Shown: positions 18,145-27,146, numbered from the stretch's first letter. The stretch is DNA of 64,000 nucleotides from Pseudomonas monteilii (GCA_001534745.1 CP013997.1:1922001-1986000); one strand, 5' to 3'. Notes: generated from the letters alone by a model not told the origin. Program-made: numbers and translations.

Positions 18145-18933
18145 TCACCGCGCACACTCAGGCTGCCGCGCCACTTCCTCGGTCGCCTGCTGCAACCCCT
18201 GCGCCAACGCCTGTCGATCACGCGCCGCATATACCCGCCCACCGGTCGCATCGGCCACGCAGCGCGACAACGGGTTCTCGCTCAGGCTCACCATGTTCAC
18301 CCGCAACCGCGGCTGGCGCTGGGCGATCTCCCGCGCCACGGCGCAGACGTCCCGGTCGCAGTTGTCCTCGCCGTCGACGAACATCACCACCACCGCATCC
18401 TTGTCACGCCCATCGACCTGGCTGGCGGCGCGTTCCAGGCTCGCCGCCAGGGGCGTGGCCTGGTAGGCCGGCAGGCCGTCGACCAGGCGCAGCAGGTCCG
18501 TGCGCTGATCGGCCCGGAACAGGCCGTGATCCCGAATGACCTGACAGCCATCGAACGTCAGCACCCGCGTGGCGATGTCCGGGTGCAGCTGCGCCAGCGT
18601 CTCGTCGAAGGCCTGCTTGGCCAGGGTCAGGCGCGTGGGCTCAGCCAGGATCCGCAGGCGCCTGGGGTTGTCGGCAGGCAGGCGATCGCCCACCTGGCCG
18701 AACCACTCCTCGTCCTGCGCGGTGGCCGACTGGCTGAGGTTCATCGACCCCGAGGTGTCGAGGATCATCACGAAGTCCGGCGCGACCGCGCCCGGCGTGC
18801 AGGCGTAGTTGCCCAGGGGTGCCGGAGTCGGCGTCGGCCACCACAGCGCACGCCACCACCACAATGCCCACAGCAGCAACGCCAGCAAGGCCAGCAGCCC
18901 GAGCAGCCACCACCCCCAGCGACGCCGAGGCAC
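18145..18933 (-). CDS. Membrane-anchored VWA-domain protein (C-terminal part of a frameshifted gene)
   Basis: A 262-residue frame opening at GTG 18933. It has one membrane helix (WWLLGLLALLALLLWALWWW, residues 7-26) and a von Willebrand A domain with a perfect MIDAS DTSGSMNLS near residue 59, followed by the Thr/Asp MIDAS contacts (ATPLAASL; FVDGEDNC). Upstream of GTG 18933 the same frame continues as a Pro-rich linker, and the SrfA-like ORF 18768-19391 runs into it in another frame. I infer a single ancestral protein of about 415 residues split by a one-base shift at a G run (18979-18983). No ribosome site precedes the GTG. Last gene of the srf operon. Confidence 0.75.
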   Translation of the reverse strand: MPRRRWGWWLLGLLALLALLLWALWWWRALWWPTPTPAPLGNYACTPGAVAPDFVMILDTSGSMNLSQSATAQDEEWFGQVGDRLPADNPRRLRILAEPTRLTLAKQAFDETLAQLHPDIATRVLTFDGCQVIRDHGLFRADQRTDLLRLVDGLPAYQATPLAASLERAASQVDGRDKDAVVVMFVDGEDNCDRDVCAVAREIAQRQPRLRVNMVSLSENPLSRCVADATGGRVYAARDRQALAQGLQQATEEVARQPECAR

Positions 18934-19391
18934 GATGGGTACCGGCGGCCGCGATGGGGGCGGGCTGACGGGCGGCGCGGGGGTGGTGCCACGGGCCGCG
19001 GCGCCAGCGCGCCCCAGCGGATCATCACCGGCTCGTCATTGAGGCTGTACAGGTGCTCCAGCGCCACGGACCCGGTCAGGCCTTCCAGGGCCTGCGCCGT
19101 TTGCGTGTCCCCGCGCGCGCCCAGGCGCTCGGCCAGCTGGGCGATGGCCTGCTGGCGTTGCGCGACCCGGGCCAGCAGATCGGCCTGGGCCTTGACGTTC
19201 AGTTCCGCGTAGGGCGTGGGCTGGCCTTCGAGCGGGGTCCACCACTGCACACCGTCGCCGTCCCGCCGTGGCTGGCTGAACAGGTGGACGATGCTGGGCG
19301 GAAAGTGACGCTCGAGCTGCGTCAGCGTTTCGCCGAGCGTGTCGAGCTGAGCCGCGGTGTAGGGCCCCGCGTCATGGGTGATGCGCTGCAT
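18768..19391 (-). CDS. SrfA-like N-terminal domain protein (N-terminal part of a frameshifted gene)
   Basis: A 207-residue ORF starting MQRITHDAGPYTAAQLDTLG. Its first 125 residues match the N-terminal domain of the SrfA protein at 32945 in order: LFSQP, QWWTPLEGQP versus DWYSPVPGD, and EHLYSLNDEPVMIRWG versus DHVYLVQTDQGVQPVLTFWG. After PVAPPP the reading turns into Arg/Cys-rich nonsense, while the frame one base away continues as a Pro-rich linker, membrane helix and VWA domain. SrfA itself has the same plan of domain, Pro linker and helix, which supports one gene with a frameshift. Confidence 0.7.
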   Translation of the reverse strand: MQRITHDAGPYTAAQLDTLGETLTQLERHFPPSIVHLFSQPRRDGDGVQWWTPLEGQPTPYAELNVKAQADLLARVAQRQQAIAQLAERLGARGDTQTAQALEGLTGSVALEHLYSLNDEPVMIRWGALAPRPVAPPPRRPSARPHRGRRYPSCLGVAGGGGCSGCWPCWRCCCGHCGGGVRCGGRRRLRHPWATTPARRARSRRTS

Positions 19392-19442
19392 GAAAAGACA
19401 TCCGGTGGATACCGGGGTCGTGCGACCCCGGTCGAGCGAGTG

Positions 19443-19940
19443 TTAGTAGCCGAGGCTCATCTGCAAGAGCGAGACCTTCTTCTGCAACGCCTTGAGCTCT
19501 TCCTGGCGCGCCTGGACCTGCGCCGGGTTGGCCGCCGGGACGGGCTGCTTGGCCGCGCTGAGCTGGCGTTGCAGGTCGTCGATCTGGCGCTGTACGCCGG
19601 CCTTGGTGCCATGCCGGGCCTTGAGCTGGCCCAGCAGACTGTCCATGGAGGCGTTCAACGCCTGTTGCTGACGCTGCTGTTCGGCCAGGGTCTTGCCGGT
19701 GGCCTGCTGCTGCGCGACCAGGTCATCGTGCACGCGCCGGAAGGCGGCGTTTTCGGCGCGCGCCGCCTCCAGCGACTGCTGCTGCTGATCGACCTGCTGC
19801 TGATAGCCACCGCCCAGGTCGCAGTGCATCTTGGTGAACAGGCTCGGGTCCTGCACGGTGCTGTCGCATTCCTGGGCGGTGCTGGCGCAACCGGCCAGAA
19901 TCGCGGCGCCGAGCAGTGGCAAAAGGTGTCGGATGTTCAT
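19443..19940 (-). CDS. Coiled-coil lipoprotein (srf operon)
   Basis: A 165-residue protein with a lipoprotein signal peptide (LLPLLGAAILAGC, acylated Cys 18). After CASTAQECDSTVQDPSLFTK the rest is Gln/Ala-rich and strongly coiled-coil (QQQVDQQQQSLEAARAEN onward), ending LLQMSLGY. With Ser at position +2 it would go to the outer membrane. The ATG lies six bases after the stop of the previous lipoprotein gene. No family recognised. The pair of coiled-coil lipoproteins may form a periplasmic scaffold for the ABC transporter and VWA proteins. Confidence 0.8.
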   Translation of the reverse strand: MNIRHLLPLLGAAILAGCASTAQECDSTVQDPSLFTKMHCDLGGGYQQQVDQQQQSLEAARAENAAFRRVHDDLVAQQQATGKTLAEQQRQQQALNASMDSLLGQLKARHGTKAGVQRQIDDLQRQLSAAKQPVPAANPAQVQARQEELKALQKKVSLLQMSLGY

Positions 19941-19946
19941 CGTGGC

Positions 19947-20684
19947 TTATCCCAGGGTGATGGCCGAGCGCTGGCTGTAGAGCCCGTCGACTTCGCGTTG
20001 CAGGTTGGCGACCTTGGTGTTCATCTTGGCGATCTCCGCCTCGACGGCCGCCACGTCCTTGCCGGCGCCGTTCTGCCGCTCGAGCTGAGCGGTCTTCTCG
20101 TACTGCGTGACCTTGTTGCGCATGTTGCCCACGTCGGCACGCATCTGCTGAAGGTTGGCGTCGATCTCGGCCACCTGCTGGCGCGCGGCCGCCTGGTTCA
20201 CGGTCTTGCTGCGAATGGACGTGCGCAGGGCGGCGATGCGTTGCTTGTCGTCGTTGATCACCTGCTGCAGCGTGGCGCTGCGCAAGGCCACCTTCTCGGT
20301 GTCGGCCTTGACCTCGTCGTTCATCTTCTGCAGGCGCTGGGTGGTGTTGGCGTACTGGCTGCGGCGGTAGTCGTAGTAATAGTTGGCGCCCAGCGCCACG
20401 CCGCAGGCACCGATGCCGGCGATGACCATGCAGCCGACCTTGTTGTCGGCCGCCACCGCGCAGGCCAGCATGCCCACCCCGGCCGCGGCGGCGCAGGCGG
20501 TCAGGCCGGAACTGGAGAAGAACTTCGCGTCCTGGCCCTGGGTCAGGCGCGGGTCGGTCTTGGCCTGTGAGGTGCCGAACAGGCTGCCGGCGCCCTGGCC
20601 GCCCGTCGATTGGGCGCACCCGCCAAGCACCAGGCTCACGGCGAGCACCGCGCACCACCACCGGTTGGGGAAAAGCCTTTTCAT
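19947..20684 (-). CDS. Coiled-coil lipoprotein with glycine-rich hydrophobic segment (srf operon)
   Basis: A 245-residue protein starting MKRLFPNRWWCAVLAVSL at ATG 20684, with lipobox LVLGGC. A Gly/Ala/Cys-rich hydrophobic stretch follows (TACAAAAGVGMLACAVAADN through ACGVALGANYYYDY, about residues 65-105), then a long coiled coil (about 110-245). The hydrophobic stretch resembles glycine-zipper segments of envelope proteins and may insert in a membrane. It is 46 bases downstream of the FGE-like gene and six bases before the second lipoprotein. No known family recognised. Confidence 0.8.
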   Translation of the reverse strand: MKRLFPNRWWCAVLAVSLVLGGCAQSTGGQGAGSLFGTSQAKTDPRLTQGQDAKFFSSSGLTACAAAAGVGMLACAVAADNKVGCMVIAGIGACGVALGANYYYDYRRSQYANTTQRLQKMNDEVKADTEKVALRSATLQQVINDDKQRIAALRTSIRSKTVNQAAARQQVAEIDANLQQMRADVGNMRNKVTQYEKTAQLERQNGAGKDVAAVEAEIAKMNTKVANLQREVDGLYSQRSAITLG

Positions 20685-20730
20685 GTGTTGCTCCTGCATC
20701 GATGTGCGTCAGTCAGTGTCGAAGGGGCGG

Positions 20731-22275
20731 TCACGGCGTCTTCACGCCCTTGCAGCGGCCCAGCCAGCCCTCGGTGTCGATCTTCTGGGTCTTGAGGTAG
20801 CCCTTGAGGTTGCCCCAGTGCGTGCCCAGGAAGGGTTTGAGGTCCTGCAGCTGCGGGTTGCGCGTGAGGATCTCTTCCTGCACCGGCACCTGCTTGGCGA
20901 GCAGCGGCTGGGTGTACAGCGTGGCGGCGTCGACCAGGGTGCTGGCGTAGTAGTTGCTCAACTTGTGCAGGCGGTCCTTCTGCTCGTCCAGCTTGCCCTG
21001 GCGCATCGGGCAGGTGCTGTCGTCGCTGCCGGCGGCGCAGGTGAGCGCGTAGTTCTTTTGCAGAAAGTCCAGGTAGCGGCCGTCGTCGAGCAGCTTGGTG
21101 CACAGGAACGCGCCCAGGTTCAGGCTGGCGCGGATGGCCTGGTCACGGCTTTCCTCCTGCTGCTGGTTGCTGGCACGCAGCTGGTTCTCCAGGGTCTTGA
21201 GCTGGTCCTTGAGCGCCTGGTCCTGCACGCCCGAGGCCAACTGGCCGAGCGCCTGCACCGTGGAGCCGTCCGCCTTGCCGGCGCCCTCGGCCTGGCCCAG
21301 GGTCTGCCACTGCTGCTCGATCGCCTTGATACGTTCGCGCGAGGTCAGGGCCGGTGCCACCAGTGCCAGGCGCAGGCCGGTGCCCTTGTTGCTGGCGGCA
21401 TGGTCGCCATCGTAATAGTCGCGCTCCTGGCGCAGGGCGGTGCGCAGGTCGCCCTGGGCCGTGCGGAAGTCCCCGCCACGGACCACGAAGCCACCGGCCT
21501 GGCCATGCTGGCGGTCGAGCTTGTTCAGGCGGAAGGGCTCGAACATCATTTCCGCTACGTTGCCGAGCATGTCGTGCAGGCCCAGCGGGTTGGGCTTGAG
21601 CAGGCCGGTCAGCTGCGCCTGGCCGTTGGCCGACTGGCTGCCGGCAAACCATTCGTAGGCGCCGATACCGTCGGGCATCGGGTAGCGGCCATCGCGGAAC
21701 TCTGCGGCGTTGACCTGCAGACCACCGCGCGCGGCGAACTCCCACTCCACCTCGGTGGGCAGACGCAGAAAGCCGGCCACGCCGTCCTCCTTGGGCAATT
21801 TGTCCTTGGCGTGCTGGCGCAGCCACAGGTTGTAGCGGTCGCTGACCTGCATCGCCTGCAACCAGCTGACCCCGGTGGCCGGCAGGCGCGTCTTGGTGGC
21901 CGGCGTCGGGCATGCTTCGTCGGTCAGCGCCCGGTACTGCAGGTCGCTCATCTCGTACTTGGCCAGCAGGTAGTAGCGCGACTTGGCCGCCTTGCCGTCG
22001 GTGAAGCTGCCGGCGACGAAGGCCGGACGGGTCTGCTCCACGTAGCCCCATTCGGCGCTATCCTGGCCGAGCTTGACCGGGTAGTCGTCCAATGGGCCAC
22101 CCAGGGGCACGAAGACCTTGCGGAACACCATGGCGCCGTCACAGGGCATCGGCAGCACCACGTCGCCCTCGGCCGGCTTGGGGTTGTAGTACTTCTCGTC
22201 CCAGCCGGCCTGGGCCTGCAGGCTCACCGCCAGCAGGGGCATCAGGCACAGGACACGTAGCGAGTTACAGTTCAC
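20731..22275 (-). CDS. Secreted formylglycine-generating-enzyme (SUMF1)-like protein
   Basis: A 514-residue protein. Start GTG 22275 overlaps the permease stop by 11 bases and has GGAGAG five bases upstream. Residues 1-23 are a signal peptide (VLCLMPLLAVSLQAQA). The FGE-sulfatase fold spans about 45-300: YYLLAKYEMSDLQYRAL, PATGVSWLQAMQVSDRYNLW, FLRLPTEVEWEFAARGG, LHDMLGNVAEMMFEPF and FVVRGGDF. The catalytic Cys pair of true formylglycine enzymes is not apparent at the C-terminal end of the domain, so it is more likely a binding or structural member. The rest is coiled coil with several Cys. Confidence 0.82.
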   Translation of the reverse strand: MNCNSLRVLCLMPLLAVSLQAQAGWDEKYYNPKPAEGDVVLPMPCDGAMVFRKVFVPLGGPLDDYPVKLGQDSAEWGYVEQTRPAFVAGSFTDGKAAKSRYYLLAKYEMSDLQYRALTDEACPTPATKTRLPATGVSWLQAMQVSDRYNLWLRQHAKDKLPKEDGVAGFLRLPTEVEWEFAARGGLQVNAAEFRDGRYPMPDGIGAYEWFAGSQSANGQAQLTGLLKPNPLGLHDMLGNVAEMMFEPFRLNKLDRQHGQAGGFVVRGGDFRTAQGDLRTALRQERDYYDGDHAASNKGTGLRLALVAPALTSRERIKAIEQQWQTLGQAEGAGKADGSTVQALGQLASGVQDQALKDQLKTLENQLRASNQQQEESRDQAIRASLNLGAFLCTKLLDDGRYLDFLQKNYALTCAAGSDDSTCPMRQGKLDEQKDRLHKLSNYYASTLVDAATLYTQPLLAKQVPVQEEILTRNPQLQDLKPFLGTHWGNLKGYLKTQKIDTEGWLGRCKGVKTP

Positions 22276-23488
22276 GCAGGCTCTCCGCAGGTTCGATATG
22301 GATGGCGCGGGTCGCGCCGATGAGCGCGACCAGGGCCGCCACCAGCAGCGCCAGCAGCAGCGCGGCCAGGGCATGCCAGGGGGTGATGTGGCAGACGAAG
22401 GCGCCGGTGGCCCGGGCCCCGCCGAGCAGGTGGTCGAACAGGGCGCTGCCGGCCAGGTAGCTGGCCAGCCCGCCGACATAACCGGTCACGGCCAGGGCCA
22501 CGGCCTGCAGGACGATGAAGCCGGCCGCCGCGCCGCGAGGGAAACCCATCAGGCGCAGCAGCGCCAGGCTGCGACGCTTGCGTTCGATGTTGGCCAGGAA
22601 GGCCCCGGCCAAGGACGCCAGGCAGCCCAGCAGCGCCGCACCGGCGATCACCGCGAAGATCACGCCCAGTACATGGTTGATGGCCTTGACGTTGTCGATG
22701 TCGGCCAGGCGGCTGCTGGTCTCGATGTGCTGCGCCTCCAGCCAGCGTGCCAGCCCAGCCACCTCGTCGATGTCGCGGGCATACAGCCGCGCCTTGGCAT
22801 AGCGCGGCGCCAGGCCGTCCTGAGCGGCGCCGTCGAGGCCACCGAACAGCGGCACCTGATAGCCATCGCGGAAGCGCTCGAGCTGTTGCAGCAGGGTCGG
22901 CGTGACGAACACGGCCGGGCGGGCGAAGCGTTCGGCCGGCAGCACGGCGCTCACCTGCAGGCGCAGCTCGCCCCGCTGCTCATGGCCGTCCAGGCGCCGC
23001 TGCACGCGCAGGCGAATCCACTGTCCGGCACTGGCCTCCAGGCGCCGCGCCGCCGCCGCGCTCAGCACCGTGGTCGTGGTCGAGGCGGGCACCGGGGCAT
23101 CGACCAGCAGCGGATCGCCAGGCCCGGTCGGCACCACTTCGGCGTTCTCCACGAAGCGCCCGTGCTCGCCTAGCAGGTCCGCCTGGGTATTGAGCGAGCG
23201 CGTCAGGCCGACGACAAAACCGGTCTCCTGCCGTGCGCGCAGGGTCTGCAACCAGGTCTCGTCGAAGCTGCCACTGCCCAGCAGCTTGATCTCCAGGTTG
23301 CGTGGGTCGCTCAGCAGCTGCGCCTGCAACTGGCTGACCACCCCATGCTTGAGGCCGAACAACAGCAGCAGCGGCGCGATCACCGCGACCAGCGCCGCCG
23401 CCACGCACAGCGACACCTTGCGGTCGTGCCACAGGTCGGCGAGTGCCAGCTGCGTCAGCAGGCGCAGACGTTCAGGCCAGCGTGGCAA
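22265..23488 (-). CDS. ABC transporter permease, MacB/FtsX-like
   Basis: A 407-residue inner-membrane protein with one N-terminal helix (VSLCVAAALVAVIAPLLLLF), a large periplasmic domain (about 50-270) and three C-terminal helices, the topology of type VII (MacB/LolCE/FtsX) permeases. Conserved cues are LLRLMGFPRGAAAGFIVLQA before helix 3 and the terminal HIEPAESLREL. Such transporters do mechanical work in the periplasm or move lipoproteins rather than pump solutes. It overlaps the ATPase gene by 17 bases and the FGE-like gene by 11, so the three are translationally coupled. Confidence 0.88.
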   Translation of the reverse strand: MPRWPERLRLLTQLALADLWHDRKVSLCVAAALVAVIAPLLLLFGLKHGVVSQLQAQLLSDPRNLEIKLLGSGSFDETWLQTLRARQETGFVVGLTRSLNTQADLLGEHGRFVENAEVVPTGPGDPLLVDAPVPASTTTTVLSAAAARRLEASAGQWIRLRVQRRLDGHEQRGELRLQVSAVLPAERFARPAVFVTPTLLQQLERFRDGYQVPLFGGLDGAAQDGLAPRYAKARLYARDIDEVAGLARWLEAQHIETSSRLADIDNVKAINHVLGVIFAVIAGAALLGCLASLAGAFLANIERKRRSLALLRLMGFPRGAAAGFIVLQAVALAVTGYVGGLASYLAGSALFDHLLGGARATGAFVCHITPWHALAALLLALLVAALVALIGATRAIHIEPAESLREL

Positions 23489-24164
23489 AGTGCGTCTCCC
23501 CAGGGGTGCTGTGGGCGCGCAGGCTCGGCAGGCCGAAAGCCTCGACCAGGGCCCAGTCGTGGGACACCAGCAGCACCGCCAGGTGCAGCTCGCGGGCCAG
23601 CTCCAGCAACAGGCCGAACAGGCGTTTGGCGTTATGCGGGTCGAGGGCGGCGGTCGGCTCGTCGGCCAGCAGCAGGCGTGGCTGGTGGGCGATGGCCCGG
23701 GCGCAGGCCACGCGCTGGCGCTCGCCGATCGACAGGGCCTGGGGCAGCTTGTTCAGCAACGGCGCCAGGTTGAGCACCTCGATGGCCCGCTCGGCGCCGG
23801 CGCCGAGGCCAGGCAGACCCAGCAGCTGGCGCGGCAGGCGAATGTTCGCCGCCACGTCCAGAAACGGCAGCAGGCCGCCGTTCTGCAGGATGAAGCCCAG
23901 GCGCTGCGCGCGCAGCTCGGCCAGGCGCGCCTGCTCACCCTGGGCCAGCAGCGCCGCCACATCGACCTCGTCGAGGCGATAGCGTCCCACCTGGCTGGGC
24001 GACAGCAACAGGCCCAGGGCCTCGAGCAGCGTACTCTTGCCACAGCCGCTCTCGCCGGTGATCGCCAGCACCTGGCCAGGGGCCAGGCGCAGCGACGGCA
24101 GGTGCACCGCATGGCCGTGGCCAGGCACGCCGCGCTGCACGCTCAGGGCATCGACCTCGAGCAT
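23472..24164 (-). CDS. ABC transporter ATP-binding protein, LolD/MacB-like
   Basis: A 230-residue ATPase: Walker A GESGCGKST (residues 37-45), Q-loop LGFILQNGGLLPF, a variant signature LSIGERQRVACARA (Glu in place of Gln), Walker B LLLADEPTAALD and switch His in SHDWALVE. Its closest type is the LolD/MacB/FtsE group, which matches the FtsX-like permease encoded next. The start is one base after the stop of the VWA gene. Confidence 0.92.
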   Translation of the reverse strand: MLEVDALSVQRGVPGHGHAVHLPSLRLAPGQVLAITGESGCGKSTLLEALGLLLSPSQVGRYRLDEVDVAALLAQGEQARLAELRAQRLGFILQNGGLLPFLDVAANIRLPRQLLGLPGLGAGAERAIEVLNLAPLLNKLPQALSIGERQRVACARAIAHQPRLLLADEPTAALDPHNAKRLFGLLLELARELHLAVLLVSHDWALVEAFGLPSLRAHSTPGETHFATLA

Positions 24165-24165
24165 G

Positions 24166-26139
24166 TCAGGGCATCATTTCCAGCGGCACCGGGTACACGT
24201 AGTCACGTGCATCGCTGCCTTCGGCCAGGGACACCCAACGGTCCACGTCGGCGTTGTAGCGCTGGTAGTGGCGCAGCTTGGTGGCCAGGGTGCGGATGAA
24301 TTTCTCCTGGGCCAGGCCGTCCCAGCTCTTCCAGGTCTCCTCGTCGAGGTTCAGGACTTCGCTGTGGTAGGGCAGGTCGTCGAGGTATTCGCCGAGCACG
24401 CCCAGGTCGGCCACCTTGGCGTTGCCGTTGGCCTTGAGCTGGTTGGGATCGGTGCCCATGGTCGCGGCCACGTTGCGCAAACGCTCGAACATGTCGCTGG
24501 GCGAGATCAGCCCTTCGTTGGCGGCGTCGAGGATCTGCTTGAGCACCTCGGACAGGTCGCTCAGTTGCGCCTTGGTCAGCAGCACGCGCACGTCGGTGGT
24601 TGGCACGTTCTGCTTGATCGGGTCGCGGTCGGCGATCCAGGCCTGGAACACCGGCGGCGCCTGGGTGCCTTGCTGCTCGCCCAGGTAGGCCAGGCGCATG
24701 GCGTGACCGATCAGCGCGGCGTCATCGACCAGCTTCTGCTCCTCGGGCGTGGCCTTGGCGTTGAGCGCGCTGCCGATGGCTTCGTCGCCCATGTAGGCGG
24801 CCTTGACCTGACCGGTAATGGCGCTGGCCAGGGCATCCACCTTGCGCCCGTAGGCCTCCACGTCGCCGGCATCCACCGGGTAATACAGCGACGTCTGGGT
24901 GCCGGCGTAGGTCGACAGCGCCTGGTACTGCGCCTCGGCCCGGGCGTGGTCCTTGGCCCCGGCCGGAGTCTTGAGGTGCAGGGTGTACAGCGCCACGCCC
25001 GGGTTGGCCGCCTCGATGCGCACCTGCTCGGCGCTCAGCCCGGTGGACGAGAGCTTGTCGTCGCCGTCCAGCGCCCCGGCGTCGGTGATCAGCACCACGT
25101 AGCGGGCACCGAAGGGTTTCCAGTCGATCGTGTCGATGGCCTGCATCACCCCAGCGTAGGCGTCTTCGTCGAAGGCCTTGCTCGACACCTTGGCCTGCTT
25201 GAGGTCGGCGACCTTGGCCAGGAAGTCGTCGCCGTCCTTGACCGTGTTGGGGTCGGCGTACAGCTTGGTCAGGTATTCCAGGCCTGGCACCGCCTGGGTG
25301 CTGGAGCGGAAGGCGACCAGGCCGAACTTGACCTGGCGGCCCAGGTTCTCCTTGGCGATCTGCGCATAGACCTTACGGATCGCTTCGCGGGTCCGCTCGA
25401 TGTAGGGGTCCATGGAGATGGTCGAGTCGATCACGAACACCACTGCCGCGCTGAACTCCTTGAGCTGGCTGGCGCTGCTGGCCGCGCCCGCTGCGCCCTG
25501 GGCGGCGGCGTTGGCCGGGGCGTTTGCCGCCTGGGCATCGGCCTTGCTGACCGAGGCCACGTCGAGGATGCGCGTGCGAAAGCCCGCTTCGGTCATGACT
25601 TCTTCGCCGCTGAGCACCGGCAGCAGGTAGAACTGCTTCTGCAGGTCGATGAAGTACTCCGGCTCCTGGGCCAGCACGCCCGGTGCGGCCTGGCCCTGCT
25701 TGAGCTTGGCGCGCAGGGGCGCGATGTGGCTGACCGGGTCGGGTGCGTCGAGGATGCCTTCGAGGGTCTTGCGCTCCTTGAAGAACAGCAGGCGGTCGCG
25801 GTTGGCCGGGTTGGTGAAGGCCAGGGTGAGCTGCATGCGCCACTCCACCGTGCAGGCCGCCGGCAGCCAGCCGAGGGTCTTGCCGAAGCTGTCCGGGCCG
25901 ACCTTGAGCCATTCGGCGTTGCCGGCCTGGCTGCGTTCGTACACGTAGAACCGGCTGAAGGCCGGCTGTTCGGCCCCGGCCGGGGCGCCCGCCGTCGGGC
26001 TCAGGTGGCAGCCCGGCGTGGTCAGCACGCGCTGGAACAGGGTCTTCTTGCCGGCTTGCAGCAGCGGTTTGTCGGCGGCCAGTACGGCGCCGTTGGCCAG
26101 CACGAGGCCGGCGACGAGGGCGATCAGGCGCAGCTTCAC
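24166..26139 (-). CDS. Periplasmic VWA-domain protein (srf operon)
   Basis: A 657-residue protein. Start GTG 26139 overlaps the previous gene by four bases and gives a signal peptide (LRLIALVAGLVLANGAVLA). The N-terminal part (about 25-220) is unrecognised but Cys-poor and soluble. A VWA domain follows with MIDAS DSTISMDPY near residue 240, FRSSTQAVPGLEYL, and YVVLITDAGALDGDDKLSST. The C-terminal 250 residues are helical. The VWA part resembles that of PpkA-type proteins, but no kinase domain is present. Likely a metal-dependent interaction hub of the Srf machine. Confidence 0.85.
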   Translation of the reverse strand: MKLRLIALVAGLVLANGAVLAADKPLLQAGKKTLFQRVLTTPGCHLSPTAGAPAGAEQPAFSRFYVYERSQAGNAEWLKVGPDSFGKTLGWLPAACTVEWRMQLTLAFTNPANRDRLLFFKERKTLEGILDAPDPVSHIAPLRAKLKQGQAAPGVLAQEPEYFIDLQKQFYLLPVLSGEEVMTEAGFRTRILDVASVSKADAQAANAPANAAAQGAAGAASSASQLKEFSAAVVFVIDSTISMDPYIERTREAIRKVYAQIAKENLGRQVKFGLVAFRSSTQAVPGLEYLTKLYADPNTVKDGDDFLAKVADLKQAKVSSKAFDEDAYAGVMQAIDTIDWKPFGARYVVLITDAGALDGDDKLSSTGLSAEQVRIEAANPGVALYTLHLKTPAGAKDHARAEAQYQALSTYAGTQTSLYYPVDAGDVEAYGRKVDALASAITGQVKAAYMGDEAIGSALNAKATPEEQKLVDDAALIGHAMRLAYLGEQQGTQAPPVFQAWIADRDPIKQNVPTTDVRVLLTKAQLSDLSEVLKQILDAANEGLISPSDMFERLRNVAATMGTDPNQLKANGNAKVADLGVLGEYLDDLPYHSEVLNLDEETWKSWDGLAQEKFIRTLATKLRHYQRYNADVDRWVSLAEGSDARDYVYPVPLEMMP

Positions 26140-27143
26140 TTCTTCAGGTCCTTGAGGCGCTCGGCGGCCTCGGCATTGTCCGGGTCGAAGCCCTGGATGG
26201 TTTCGTACCAGTACACCGCGGTGGCGTCGTCGGGCGCCTTGAAGCAGTCGCTGGGCTGCAGGAACTTGGGGTCGTACTCGTGGGCATAGGCGCTGGCGAT
26301 GGCCAGGTCGCCGGCCTGGGCGCGGTTGGCGTACAGCCGCTGCGCGACGCCGCACTGCTTGGCCGCCTTGGCCTGGGCGATGGTCTCGAGCAGGGCCTGG
26401 CTGCCGGGTGCCTGCTGGATGCAGGCCTGGACGAACTGCAGCTCCGTGTCGCTGGCCAGGGCTTCGCGGCTGCACGGGGCGGCCGTGGCTGCAGCGGGTG
26501 CGGGTGCGGGCGCTGGTGCAGCCGATTCGGCGCCCGGCTTGAGCAGCCACCAGGCCAGGGCGGCCAGGGCCAGCAACGCCAGCACCAGGGCGATCCACAG
26601 GCCGGTCTTGCTGCCTTTGGCAGGGGGTGCGGGCGGCGGCGCGACAGGTGGGACGACCGGTTCAGGGGCCGGCTCAGGTGCGAGCACAGGCTCGGGCTCG
26701 ACCACCGGGGCAGGCGCCGGGGCCGGTTCGGGCGCCGGTTCAGGCGTCAGCACCGCGCTGCGTTCGGCCCCTGCCGGGCCGGTGGCCGCCGCAGCGCTGG
26801 AGGGCAGCAGGCCATCGGCCAGGCGCAGGACGTTCTCGTCCTCGCCGTCCGGGCCGCGCAGGCGCAGGTTGTAGAGGTTGTTTGGCTGGCTCAGCAGCGG
26901 GTCGACGATCTGCGCGCCCAGGGGGCAGGTCATGTGCTCGCCGCTGGCGTCTTCCTCGAACACCTGCTCGAACCAGCAGGGCGTGTTGCTCCAGCGCTGG
27001 TCGGCCTGCAGGTAGTGCTCGTCCTGGTTGCGCTGGATGGCGAAGGACAGCGCGCCGCTGTCGTATTCCCAGCCGCGCACGTGCAGCAGGGCACGGCCGG
27101 GCGTCGACGGGAGCAAAGGCTGCAGTTTGGGGGTGATGGCCAT
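26136..27143 (-). CDS. Pro-rich single-pass membrane protein (srf operon)
   Basis: A 335-residue protein, start ATG 27143, three bases after the srfC stop. Residues 1-115 form a soluble cytoplasmic domain (GRALLHVRGWEYDSGAL, then CWFEQVFEEDASGEHMTCPLG). A Pro/Glu/Ala linker (about 125-180) leads to one helix (GLWIALVLALLALAALAWWL, about 187-206), a second Pro/Ala spacer and a C-terminal periplasmic domain with helix-turn repeats reminiscent of Sel1/TPR (CGVAQRLYANRAQAGDLAIA). The same plan of soluble domain, Pro linker and helix is seen in SrfA, so it may connect the cytoplasmic SrfB/SrfC with the periplasmic parts. Family not recognised. Confidence 0.8.
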   Translation of the reverse strand: MAITPKLQPLLPSTPGRALLHVRGWEYDSGALSFAIQRNQDEHYLQADQRWSNTPCWFEQVFEEDASGEHMTCPLGAQIVDPLLSQPNNLYNLRLRGPDGEDENVLRLADGLLPSSAAAATGPAGAERSAVLTPEPAPEPAPAPAPVVEPEPVLAPEPAPEPVVPPVAPPPAPPAKGSKTGLWIALVLALLALAALAWWLLKPGAESAAPAPAPAPAAATAAPCSREALASDTELQFVQACIQQAPGSQALLETIAQAKAAKQCGVAQRLYANRAQAGDLAIASAYAHEYDPKFLQPSDCFKAPDDATAVYWYETIQGFDPDNAEAAERLKDLKK

Positions 27144-27146
27144 CGT

